DNA of 64,000 bases from Hexactinellida sp. DTS-2022. Its lineage: Eukaryota > Porifera > Hexactinellida. Below the pieces are notes generated by a model. The model was not told the origin of the DNA and searched no databases. It saw only the letters and a list, made by a program, of their open reading frames with translations. The stretch covers positions 11,594,001 through 11,658,000 of the forward strand of contig JAPNXP010000002.1 of the NCBI GenBank assembly GCA_028753945.1, given 5' to 3'. This document shows positions 9,934 to 19,836 of the stretch, one piece after another. Numbering within the stretch: position 1 is the first letter of the stretch; each line of letters starts with the position of its first letter. A program made the position numbers and the translations under genes.

Positions 9934-11140
9934 TCAGTTTTCGCTTGTCCATACCCTTAGAATAACCATTGAGTTATCATTTTTAACTATATTATCTAGT
10001 AAACAGTTAACTACAAATACAAGTTTCTTAAGGATGTGGCAGCCAACAATTGAACAGAAGAAACGGCTATTATTCCAGAAATCACAGATATTACAATCCA
10101 AAACAGAATTAGTTGAGAGCTCTACAATAATTTTCCTTGATGGTCCCTCCAATAACTTCGCCATCAGTTCATTATTATTCTTTATGGTAATAAAAATCTT
10201 CAAACGATAAAAATAGATTATAATACGATCTCAGAAGGGTATTTCAAGGACCCGCGATCAGAGAGGTCTAAAAGCTTAAATTGGGTTATAGATAGATCGT
10301 CTATAAGATCTTTATCAATAGTTAAGAAATCTCGGTATATATAACATGACTTGCTACGCTTCAAGTATTGGTGTGTTGAATAGCCCGCAATAAATGCTAA
10401 GGACCTGAGGACATGGATACTACACTCAATAATATAAAGGTCTGATATTGCATTCAAAAATGGCTCTATATCAATCTCACAGTCAGATTCCACGCTGTCC
10501 ACAGTAGAGAATGATTCTATGAACTCTTGAAAAGAAGATGTGCTAGATACAATCTGACTGGAGAACAAGTTTAAGATGCTGGAAACTTTAAGACGACGCT
10601 CCGATTCCAAGATCTGAAAATAATAAACATGATGGTTGGAACCTAACATCATACGATATAAACCGAAATGGTGTTCCAATGGATCTGTCTGTAGGAATGA
10701 TGTTAAGAGATAAGAAAATTGTAACTTGAGGTAATACTAGACGAGCATGTCACAAGCTTGTAAATGTCTGCTTGCCAGATTTTCCTCCTTCCTCAGGCAA
10801 TGACTCTCAGGCATCTAACCTGTAAACTATACGCGTTAGAAAAATAAAGCGGTTATCATTAGATATCAAAGGACGAGATTAATAATCATTCAAACTAACA
10901 TGTTTATATGGCATATTAACATTAAAGATTTTCCAAAGAAATAATAGAATCTGAACAAATTCGGAGGTATGGGATTTGAATGCTGGGCTGCGTTGTTCAT
11001 TTTAAATAGCCAGAGCTGCAATAGTGGATTCATGAACTACCTTTAAAACAAGTTTAACATTTTGACGTTCGAGGCTTGTTGGATAACAAGACTTTAGAGT
11101 CAAACATGGAACTAGTCACTCTCCCTGTCTGAATTATATA
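9934..11140 (-). pseudogene. P-element-like (THAP) transposase, C-terminal part
   Basis: Reading leftward from about 11130: a block SLERQNVKLVLKVVHESTIA followed by KSHTSEFVQILLFLWKIFNV, then across 10800-10680 EHHFGLYRMMLGSNHHVYYF, then NAISDLYIIECSIHVLRSLA, and at 9934-10203 EGPSRKIIVELS. These match the post-catalytic half of P-element/THAP9 transposases and align block by block with the second P-like copy at 26336-27250. Internal stops (for example after LAI near 11010) and frame changes show it is dead. It joins the catalytic part at 13190-14055 across an inserted Tigger element. Confidence 0.8.
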
Positions 11141-11154
11141 GCATTCATATATTG

Positions 11155-12784
11155 TGTAGCCTCGCTAACCTGGGAATTTGGACTACAGATTTTTAGTTAT
11201 TCCCCAGTCCTCGGTTAGAGGGATCTCTATTTATTAATTTTCCTATGGTATTGACTTTCTATTAAAAATTATATTTAGTACACAAAATGCTTCCCAAGCC
11301 TCAGATGAGACTGAAGAGGAAGGCCCAACTCGCTACGGATGTAATCAGTGGATGCCAGAAATAACTGCGCAAGAGAAGTACACCTGTGGTAAGGGAACCT
11401 TCTATCGTGTGAAACACTGGCACTTTTGCAGATCGACGAGGACCTATTGAGTGAGAGCAAGAAACGCATAACGGTATCCAAGTTCGAATAACTGGACGAG
11501 TCTATCTTAGATTTGATAAAGAAGGCCCGCGATTTGAACTGCATTGTAAGTGGACGCATCATCCAAGCCAGGCTTTCATACAGGCAAAATTTCCCGCGCG
11601 CCTAGATTAAGATTGAGCTCGCTCACACGCGCCTAAAATGCTCAATTTGTATTACGTCTATGGGAGCATCTCTCGATTTTCGCGCGCCTAGCAAAGTATT
11701 ATTTTGAAATTACGCGCCTGGAGGCGCGTCGCATACGCCTGGATGAAACCCTGATCCAAGCTGTTACGATCAAGCTCGCCAGACACCGCAACATCTCCGA
11801 AACAGATTTCAAGGCGTCCAACGGCTGGCTTGAACACTTTAGAGATCGGAACAAGATCATTAGCAGGCTTCTCGAGGGCGAGAGAGGTGGTGCCCCTACA
11901 GACGTAGCAGACTCTTTTAAGGCCCGACTTCCTGGACTTTTGACTTTATACGAGTATAAAAATATAATGAATGCCGACGAAATCAGCATATTTTATGAAC
12001 AAACAGGAAAAAGACTTGAATCCTTCAGGGCAACGATCTTGCTGGGACAAAGCAGTCGAAGAAGCGCATCTCCATCTTGATTGTTGCTGCTATGGACGGG
12101 TACCTCGAGAAAAGGATCGTTATTAACAACTCTCGCTGCCCGCGTGCCTTCAGATCAATCAAAGGGGATATATCTCGGCTTCCGAAATGTATTTCTTGCA
12201 AGTGGAACAAGAAGGAGTGGATGAATTTACCATTTTCTCGGATTGGCTGCTGGAGTTGGACACTAAGATGCGCCATCAAGGTCGCTATCTTATCATGTTT
12301 TTGGATAATCTTTCAGCTCACAAGGCTGCAGCGGATTTGGTGAGCCTAACGAACACTAGGATTTAATTCTTACCACCTAACTATACCTCTTTGATTCAGC
12401 CTGTGGACCAAGGAGTGGGTAAAACTCTAAAGATTAGATACCGCAAGTTCCTAATCGAACACATGACCAATATGGTATTTCTGGATAATCCGCCTAATGA
12501 GGGTATTGATGTGTTGAGAATCTGTGTCTGGTTGGAGAAGCGTACAACAGCTTGAACGGAACGCGCACTGCAGAGGGTTGTCCACAAAGCAGGCTTCATC
12601 ATGCCTAATGTACACGAGCACATATAGGACGAAATCGGAGAGCCTGAGAACAATGATGTTGACGAAGATGGTGGTGTTTACTGGGAATGGAAGCTCCTGA
12701 GTGCATCCCACCTCGCGTGGAAGCTGAAGTGTTAATGGGCAACGAGTATTTACAGGATGTCTTCCAGGAATTGATTCATGATGT
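11155..12784 (+). pseudogene. Tigger/pogo transposase inserted in the P-like gene
   Basis: A CENP-B-type DNA-binding region is visible (LDESILDLIKKARDLNCIVS at about 11489-11550, then LARHRNISETDFKASNGWLE from about 11774), followed by a pogo DDE domain: NADEISIFYEQTG (first D, about 11970), FLDNLSAHKAA (second D, about 12300) and QPVDQGVGKTLK (third D, about 12400). Frameshifts near 12035, 12235 and 12360 break it. The left end GTAGCCTCGCTAACCTGGGA near 11157, with an inverted subterminal match at 11200-11228, looks like a Tigger terminus; the right end was not resolved. It lies antisense to the P-like transposase and separates its catalytic and C-terminal parts. Confidence 0.85.
11569..11753. 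mobile_element. 185-bp hAT MITE inside the Tigger gene, TSD ATCCAAGC
   Basis: Ends CAGGCTTTCATACAGGCA and TGCCTGTATGAAAGCCTG-like (actual right end CGCCTGGATGAAACCCTG) are inverted. ATCCAAGC flanks both sides (11561-11568, 11754-11761). Removing the insert and one repeat joins CIVSGRII to QAVTIKLARH in frame, the normal CENP-B-type sequence. The interior is rich in CGCGCGCCTA. Confidence 0.95.
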
Positions 12785-12792
12785 TTCCGAAT

Positions 12793-13172
12793 TACTGTTG
12801 TAAGGTCGGAAAATTTCCAAAAAATAGCTAAATTCCCGGAAATTTTACAAGGAAAAATTATTAGATATATAAGTAAACCTCCCAAAAACGGCACCCATCG
12901 GGAGAATGATTTTGTGCCGCTTCTCGGAGGTTGCCGCTACTCGGAGGTGCCGCTTTGGGAGGTTTTACTGTACCTAGGTTTTTTAATTGTGATAAACCAT
13001 ATCTATAATGTAGAGTTGTTACTGTGCGCTTGTTATTTCCCTCATGACAGTCTAACTTAAGTAGCACAAATTTTGGGCAATTTCAAATTAAGTTCCTAAC
13101 CACAATTTGAAATATGTAATCTTTCCGGAAATTTCCATAGAAAACAAAACTTTTGGAAATTTTACAACACTA
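12793..13172. mobile_element. 380-bp hAT-like element, TSD TTCCGAAT
   Basis: Inverted ends TACTGTTGTAAGG and TTTTACAACACTA, with GGAAATTTTCC-type subterminal motifs, are flanked by perfect 8-bp repeats TTCCGAAT (12785-12792, 13173-13180). It contains a small pogo MITE at about 12871-12970. Confidence 0.88.
12871..12970. mobile_element. about 100-bp pogo-type MITE
   Basis: Left end AAGTAAACCTCCCAAAAACG and right end GCTTTGGGAGGTTTTACTG are inverted; TA follows the right end. The interior repeats CTCGGAGGTTGCCGCTACTC. It is nested in the 380-bp hAT. Confidence 0.75.
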
Positions 13173-13189
13173 TTCCGAATAGTTTTTAG

Positions 13190-14055
13190 AATATGCCAAA
13201 GTCAAAAGTAAGAAACAGGCTCCTGTCAATACTACAAGGAGGTGGTACTCGCGTTTCAAGTTTACCAGTACGGAAAACAATTAAAAGAGTTTCACATTAA
13301 GAGGATAATTGTCGGTAAAAATGATTTGGACAAATAGGCCACAATCCTCAGCTCAACATCACAAATACAAGATTTAATCGTGTCAAACAACTCAGTTGTT
13401 TGACACGATTAGTGGAAGTAAACGGACAACACACGACCATTTCTTACACAAAGCAAAAACAATTTTCGTAGAATCATCGGCATCAAGATTGGAACCAAGT
13501 ATCTTACCTCCGTTGTAAGAAATGTGGGACTTGACATGTATTTCATCCATCCCGATTATTAGATGCTTTTTCGGTGGAAAATATTGCGTAGAATGTCTAA
13601 GAAATGTGAAGAAATCACTATCAAGTCCAAAATAAGAATACAATTTTTCTAAAGTATTGAAGTGAGGAAGAGATAGGCATGACATACTCTTGAGATATTT
13701 ACAACAAGAAGTTGAAATTATATGTGTTTTGAGGGATAATACCTGTGTTAATAGATTATACCGTCGCCTGTTTTTCGGAATTAGACTGTTTTGAAGTTGG
13801 CAATGAATAAATAGAAGTTTTGAAATTTCCGGAGAATTGTGGAACTCTTCATCTGACTTTTATCACTGATATTATCGATAACTTGTTGTATATGAATTCC
13901 ACCAGATGCAATATGATAACTATCAGAGATAACTGCAATTTAATCTAATCAAGTTTCAAGATGACGTGTGTCGCTCACAAATATTCGTGAAAGCGGGAAA
14001 CTTGGCCATTACGATATGCTCTTACGTATAAATCAATTTATACTGTCAAATATAT
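13190..14055 (-). pseudogene. P-element-like transposase, catalytic part
   Basis: Read leftward, a block QNSLIPKNRRRYNLLTQVLS leads into the ORF at 13392-13685, with SLPHFNTLEKLYSYFGLDSD, FFTFLRHSTQYF, then MDEIHVKSHISYNGGKILGS and LDADDSTKIVFA. The DEIHVKS block holds the first catalytic Asp of the RNase H-like fold of P transposases. Further left come TDNYPLNVKLF and a TFDF-type block near 13215, the start of the region preceding the GTP-binding insertion. A perfect 18-bp-arm palindrome at 13375-13411 replaces sequence after RLLPL and brings in stops. Continuation to the C-terminal half is cut by the Tigger and 380-bp hAT insertions. Confidence 0.85.
13375..13411. repeat. 37-bp near-perfect palindrome
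   Basis: Arms TAATCGTGTCAAACAACT and its exact reverse complement are separated by a single C. It lies inside the P-like transposase directly after RLLPL. Confidence 0.95.
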
Positions 14056-14059
14056 ATTA

Positions 14060-14588
14060 CAGTCTACTCCGCTTAATTGGGACACGTTTGTTCCAGGCCT
14101 CTTGTCCCAATTAACCGAAAATATTCTGCAAAGTAGTGATCTACCTACGATTTACCACAATTTTAGTTTTAAACATGTTATAACGATTCCACCAATCCTG
14201 CGTAAACTTGATTCTACTCAAACGCATAGCATGACCCTTAATATTCTGTGGACCGTTTTAAATAATGCCTGAACCAAAGTTCATAATCCCATGTGAATTT
14301 CGATTTACACAATTTCAATAATAAAATTGGCCCTATTAGGTATTTTGTCATGCCTTAATGAGAATTGACCAAGATTATTTAAATTTGTTTTGATCAATAT
14401 TAACTTTATATTTTTCGAGGACAATTTTGTACCCAATTTGTTGATTTTGTCCCAATTAAGCGGAGTTTGTCCCGATTAACCGAATATTTTAGTATTAGCT
14501 TCTATGGAAAGGATTCTGTTCTTGGGGAGTTGTCCCAATTAAGCGGCTGTCCCGATTAACCGGTGTCCCAATTAAGCGGAGTACACTG
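14060..14588. mobile_element. 529-bp pogo-type MITE
   Basis: Ends CAGTCTACTCCGCTTAATTG and CAATTAAGCGGAGTACACTG are inverted and flanked by TA (14058-14059, 14589-14590). GTCCCAATTAAGCGG-type motifs recur in the interior. It is inserted in the P-like gene between the THAP and catalytic parts. Confidence 0.92.
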
Positions 14589-14599
14589 TAACTAGAATT

Positions 14600-15122
14600 T
14601 TGTTATTATCTCAACGAGGGTGCATAAAAATCTAAGAATTCGGATTGGGATACCAATTTGATATGATATTATAAATATAAATAATTGGTAACTTATCTTG
14701 CAATTCCTGGAAACTGTTCAATATAAACCTCTCATTCTCATCAATATTCGATTTCAGGCTAAGATGAAGAGCTTGTGAGAATAGTTCTTCATCTTTAGAT
14801 TCAATTGAAAGTCGACTAAGTTGGTTGGTAGTTTGTGTAGAATAATAATTCGGGCATCCGGATAGAATGGATGGTACATCTTCCTTAAGCTTTAGGACTT
14901 TCGTGGCATTTCTCGATATGTCCCATCGCCATTCGGTACCTTGTAGGTGTGTTCAATTTCTTCCTTAAAATGCAAGGAACAAACACATAGTCTTGAGTTC
15001 ATGAATATTATCTCAATGGAGTGCTCGAATCCAAGCGTGTCGAAGTTCGTCTGGTTTGTGAGCATCTTGAACACTGAGATTCGCTCGTCATTCACTCATC
15101 ACCATATTTGCTTCTACATCCG
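14600..15122 (-). pseudogene. P-element-like transposase, THAP domain and linker
   Basis: Frame at 14892-15095: ERISVFKMLTNQ, then SRLCVCSLHFKEEIEHTYKV, then PNGDGTYREMPRKS. C-x2-H (CSLH) is the second half of a C2CH THAP zinc finger. Leftward, a second frame gives LKEDVPSILSGCPNYYS, then DEELFSQALHLSLKS and NSFQELQDKL, matching the linker after THAP in the copy at 27464-27964. The first half of the finger is missing because a hAT inserted at 15131-18805 separates it; the start codon lies beyond that insert at 18826-18828. Confidence 0.82.
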
Positions 15123-15464
15123 GTAGCTGACAGGGTTGGGTTCAAGTACAATTTACTTAAGTACTTCTGTAATTAAGTACATTTTTTGAGTACTTGTACT
15201 TGTACTTAAGTACTTTCACCATTTATCCGTTGTACTTGTACTTGTACTTAATTACTTTCCTCATTTTTCTAAAGTACTTGCACTTGTACTTGAGTGCTTG
15301 TTACTCGTGACTTTTTTATCATTCAATATATTTCCAACACACATCATTGATGTTCCTCAAATCCCATCTCAAATAAAGTAGTGTTACTTAATACTTAGTA
15401 TATTAGGAATTGTGTTCGTGTCAAGGACTACTGCTAAATCAATTAAATAGATTTGGATGATACT

Positions 15465-18400
15465 CAGTGGCGTATCTAGGATTTTGAAACTGGGGGGGCA
15501 AAGGAGGGGCAAGACCAAATCCTGGGGGGGCTTATAAGTTTGATCTAAAATGATGAGACAACGTACACAATCATCTTTGAATTTAGTTTCTAACTAATTA
15601 TATTAAAAAACGAAGTAGGAGATGTGATATTTTGAGTTAATTTGCTAAAATTATTGATATAAGCAACAACAAACAACCATTAATGGAGATTTATCCTCCT
15701 GTTTTCGTGACGCGCGTCGAATTCATCTGTAAATAATTCTAAATCAATACTCTCAGTGAGGTCTTCAAGGGATAGTATCGCGAGGTTTGTAAGCCTATCG
15801 TTCGCCATTGAATTCCGTAAATATGTTTTAATTAACTTCATTTTCGAAAAGGTTCTCTCACAAGAGGCACTAGTTACTGGCAGAGTAACTGAAATGAGAA
15901 GAAGCTTATGTAGACACTCAAATGCTGCTTTGTAAGGACATATATATTTCAAGAAATCGAGAATAGACATTAAGTTCTCATTTGTATTGGCGATCAGCTT
16001 CCTTACAAGAGGTATTTCATGCTCTAGGTTTTGTTTGTCAATTGAATATATTTTTGCGAATGCCAGCAAATTCTCCTCCAATAGAAACGATTCAGCCGTT
16101 GGGTCAAGCGCAGAAATTCCTAGAAGAATTGATTCTGACGATGAGGAAAAACGCCGAGTCATCTCACTTACGAGACAATCAAGAATTGGAATCAGTATGT
16201 TTAATGCTGGAGGACCGTCTGATCTGTAGCCAAGTCCAACTGTTTCACTCGAGAAGTCTTTCAAATAACCCGGCACTTTTTTCCGCCTTTTTTGCTTGGG
16301 TTCTATAGAGATGCAGCACTCTTCGCAGAGCATTAATAGCTTCCTAGTATAGCGGTTTTCTAAGTCATCACTCCGAATATCCATAAATTCGTCGCATAGG
16401 GACTTCGCTAGATTTGAAGCTTTACCCAAATCAACATCCTTCCGTTGTAAAAACTCGGACACTTTATTAACTCTACCCAAAATATCTGTAAAAAAAAACA
16501 AAAGATGCAGAAAGTCGAAATCTAATAATGTGAGCAATCCTCGTGCGTCGACTGCCCGGGCACCTACATCACATTCTGCAGTTTCCCTCAAAACCCGCAT
16601 AATGACGGGAAAAGTAATTAGTGCGTTTGCACAGGGAGTAGCCCTGCACCACCACCGGGTGTCACTGAGATGTTGCAATTCTCTTATTTTCTCCCCGGGG
16701 AACATATCGTGCTGTAGTTCAACAAATCTGCTGTGGACAACAGAGTTACCCAATAAAATATAGAGCTTTTCCAGAATACAGAAAAAATCATTAGCCTCTG
16801 GGACAGCCTTACTCGACGCTACCAAAACTAGATTTAACCTATGTCCATGACAATGAACATAATAAGCCAATGGCGCTTTATCTCGAATTCGTTTCTGGAC
16901 ACCCTTTACTCGACCACTCATAACAGACGCGCCGTCGAATCCCATCCCTATTAATGACGACCTGTAATCCAATCCAAGTTGGTCCAATTTGCTCAAAATA
17001 GCGTTCGTTGTAGATTCTGCATCCAGTTTACTCAGGGGTATAAATTCAATGAAGCTCTCATTAACACGACATGTTACTTCGTCAAAAAATCGTATGACAA
17101 GGGACAGCTGTTCTGTCTTTCTGACATCCTTCGCTTCGTCGGCCTCAATAGAAAAGTAGGAACTGTTTTTGACACATTCTACAATGTCATCAAGTACCAT
17201 ATGGGCTAACACATCGATAACCTCATTCTGAATTGCAGCGCAAGTGTACTTCTCATTTTGTGGACCATTGATCAATCTTTCAGCGATAATTGGATCACGT
17301 TTTGCAGTATATTTCAAGATCTTGAGGACATTTCCTGGATTTGCGAATCATCAGTTTCCCTATGACCACGCTGAGCTATATTCTGACTTGCTGTAAGAAG
17401 GATTATTTCTCCTATTGTCTTTATGTAATGGCGGTTCTGTCGCACTTGTTCCATATATTGTGTATCCACCATTTGTCGAATTGATGTATTTGCAATTAAG
17501 TTTTTATGATATTCAATAGAGCCAAGTACAGATAACTTATGGCATTGAGAGCTAATGTGTTTGGTGAATTTCCCATCCTTTCCTTTTGCTTTTTTCCAAT
17601 TTTGAAAACCAGTACGTATAAACAAATCTTCAGCATTGCCATAAGATGCGGGGGCGAAGTGACGACACGGATAACAAAACACAACATCCTGGTCAATTGA
17701 GTATTCAATCCAGTCGTTATCAGCATACCATGCAGAAAGGAATGATCGACCAGCTGAGTGACCATTTGCTTGTTTTGGGTACACCTTCAGCAGTGGTCGG
17801 GAAAGTTTTTCTCCTGCCACTTGAGATATATCTTCTGGTGCTGTTGCTAATAAGATACTTTTGGACTGAGGAATGTTTTGAGGAGCTGAATCAATGACAT
17901 TTTCTGGTAGTAAAGGAGATTCGAATTTAGATTCCGTATCAACGTCTTCTATTTGTGTTTGCAAACAATCAATTTTTGCTTTTTTAGGTTTGAATGAATA
18001 TTCAGTTAGAAATGCCACACCTTCAGGATTCCTTTTCAGTGTTTTCTTCATTAAAAAAAGTACTAATTAAATAGTGGAATGATAAAATGTAAAATATAAG
18101 TCAATGTGGCAAGCTAGCAGTTAACAACTGTTGAATATATTATTTATCGAAGTTGACTACTACAGATATATAGTATTATAAACTGAAGCATGAATATAAA
18201 AAAAAAATGATATGGATATATGGTACATATAATAAAATTTTTGCTTATATGGAGCTGAGTTACGGGTAACTGAAGTGGTTTAAATTTATGTCTAAATTTG
18301 ATTTCTGAGGTTGTGGGTGTTTTTGAATTCAAATATCCTTATATGGAGGTTCAGTTAACAGTAACTGAGCTCCATATAAGTAATCCGTATAATAAAATAT

Positions 18401-18565
18401 GTGTAATTAAGGGAGAAAATTTCTATTTATACGAAATAGTAATTTTCAACGGTAAATTATTATTAGTCAAGTGAATCCTAAAAAAGTGGGGGGGCAAATG
18501 GGGGGGCAAGCAAAAAAACTGGGGGGGCGCTCGCCCCCCCTAGCCCCCCCCTAGAAACGCCACTG
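15465..18565. mobile_element. autonomous 3.1-kb hAT element, TSD ATGATACT
   Basis: Ends CAGTGGCGTATCTAGG and its inverted partner CCTAGAAACGCCACTG differ at one base, with CTGGGGGGGC-type G runs just inside both ends. Perfect 8-bp repeats ATGATACT flank it (15457-15464, 18566-18573). It carries one transposase gene (15680-18051, minus strand) and is the most complete element in the window. It is nested in the outer hAT, so it is younger than that element and than the P-like gene. Confidence 0.96.
15680..18051 (-). CDS. hAT transposase, ZMYM/TTF-type, one frameshift
   Basis: Two overlapping frames (17314-18051, 245 aa; 15680-17317, 545 aa) form one transposase of about 790 residues. First part: a TTF-type zinc finger around residues 103-171, including WIEYSIDQDVVFCYPCRHF and KHISSQCH. 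Second part: EADEAKD (Asp60) and MGFDGASVMSG (Asp128), consistent with catalytic Asp residues of the hAT RNase H fold, then VHCHGHRLNLV, SDTRWWCR (about 218-225), and a C-terminal hAT dimerisation region with SASCERTFSKMKLIKTYLRN. The frames would join if a single base were added near 17340, between TDDS and PGNVLKILK. It resembles ZMYM1/52-kDa-repressor-like proteins derived from hAT. Whether the frameshift is real decides if this copy could be active. Confidence 0.92.
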
Positions 18566-18813
18566 ATGATACTATATAAACTATGTATTTAGACTATTTA
18601 GCAATTTCTACTATTATTACGAGAGATTTATCATAAGAGCTTGGGAAGTACTTGTACTTAAGTATTTTCCTAATTTTTTCATTGTACTTGTACTTGTACT
18701 TAAGTACTTCAAGTTTACCTGTACTTGTACTTGTATTGTACTTGAATATGAAAAGTAGTAGTACTTGTACTTAAGTACTTTCAAATGTACTTGAACCCAA
18801 CCCTGGTAGCTGA

Positions 18814-18828
18814 ACAGCGGCTGGGCAT
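18814..18828 (-). pseudogene. P-element-like transposase, start codon and first THAP cysteine
   Basis: This fragment encodes MPSRC from a start at 18826-18828. Joined across the hAT insertion (one TSD kept), it reads MPSRCSATGCRSKYGDE in frame, giving the CxxxxC start of a THAP finger, like MPNSCSVPGCKSNY in the copy ending at 27964. A frameshift follows GDE. Confidence 0.8.
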
Positions 18829-18891
18829 TGTAATCGTGAGGACATCATACTTATACTGCTTGAATGGAATGCTAAATCTGAAATTAATGGG

Positions 18892-19010
18892 AGAAATTTT
18901 CAAAGTTTCAATGTATAGTATGTGTTGCAGTGTATTAGAGAATTCAGTGTGTTCGCGTGCAAATATAAACGGTGTGTTTATGTGCCTCATATATTGTGGG
19001 TCGTTTCTAA
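18892..19010. repeat. GTGTGTTCGCG palindrome repeat, copy 2 (contracted)
   Basis: Contains GAATTCAGTGTGTTCGCG, ATAAACGGTGTGTTTA and CATATATTGTGGGTCGTTTC, all present inverted at 21888-22060, but only one palindrome half remains, whereas the other locus has an array. It lies in the 5' flank of the P-like gene. Confidence 0.75.
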
Positions 19011-19582
19011 TGCTAATACATTATTTGTGACATAGATTATTTATTATTTACTGGAAATCTATCATTATTAAACTTGCGCTTCATACTATAATGTATTATA
19101 TAAACTTCATGAGAAAAGGATCAATAATGTACACCTGCTAAGATCAAGATATTGTAAAAATTTCTATCCCTGACAAATTGAACACATAATTTGGTTTCTT
19201 ATTTGAATTAGTCCCCACTGTATTTAGACTGTGGAGATAACTTGTAATTAAATTATGGAAAGCTTTTTAGTAAACTGTTCAAATAATATAGCATTTCACA
19301 GTTTTCCCAGGGATTTTATATTAACCGATCCTATTGTTTATAGTGAATTTGTTTCAACTACCCGCCAGCATCATATTATATCTACCACACTTTCTCGCCA
19401 CAAGCTGCTTGTCCGCACTACGTGTGTTCTTGCAACCTGCCCGTACCTGCGGTACTCGCTTGTTTCAAGTACATTGCTTTCCAAATGTCTTGTATTTATA
19501 TACAGTGGAACCTGCTATAGTAATTACCGCGTAATAACTGACTAACCGAATAGTCTGACAAAATTGCCGCTATGTAAAAGAA
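19011..19582. other. AT-rich spacer
   Basis: No gene seen. A pogo-like left end, TACAGTGGAACCTGCTATAG, occurs at 19501 without a visible partner. Confidence 0.35.
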
Positions 19583-19652
19583 CAGTGGTTCCTAAACTTG
19601 CGTTCCATGGACCCATTAGGGGTCCACGGTTGAAAATGATTGGGAATCGCTG
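19583..19652. mobile_element. 70-bp SPIN-like hAT remnant
   Basis: Ends CAGTGGTTCCTAAACTT and GATTGGGAATCGCTG are imperfect inverted repeats of the same hAT end type as at 7156. Flanks match only 5 of 8. Confidence 0.5.
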
Positions 19653-19836
19653 TAGTAGAGGTACTACACAAGGTGATTATAATTTAAAATAAGGATATCC
19701 TATGTAATATTATCTAGAACGGTTAATGTTACTTTCTATATCTAATTATTGGACATAAATAATAAATTGTTTCTACTGTTAGTTATGAATAAACTATAAC
19801 GTTAATTAAGCCCTGTAGAAAAATTTGTCCCTTGTG

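Larger units (their letters stand above)
15131..18805. mobile_element. outer hAT (TACTTGTACTTAAG family), TSD GTAGCTGA
   Basis: Ends CAGGGTTGGGTTCAAGTACA and TGTACTTGAACCCAACCCTG are perfect inverted repeats flanked by perfect 8-bp repeats GTAGCTGA (15123-15130, 18806-18813). The arms (15131-15456, 18574-18805) are arrays of GTACTTGTACTTAAGTACTT. Without the nested element it is about 566 bp and non-autonomous. It inserted between the first and second parts of a THAP-domain gene. Confidence 0.95.

Noticed and set aside
12025-12894. Minus-strand frames of 84-147 codons
   Set aside because: Antisense to the Tigger transposase, whose DDE motifs are on the plus strand.
15982-17209. Plus-strand frames within the hAT element
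   Set aside because: Antisense shadows of the minus-strand hAT transposase.
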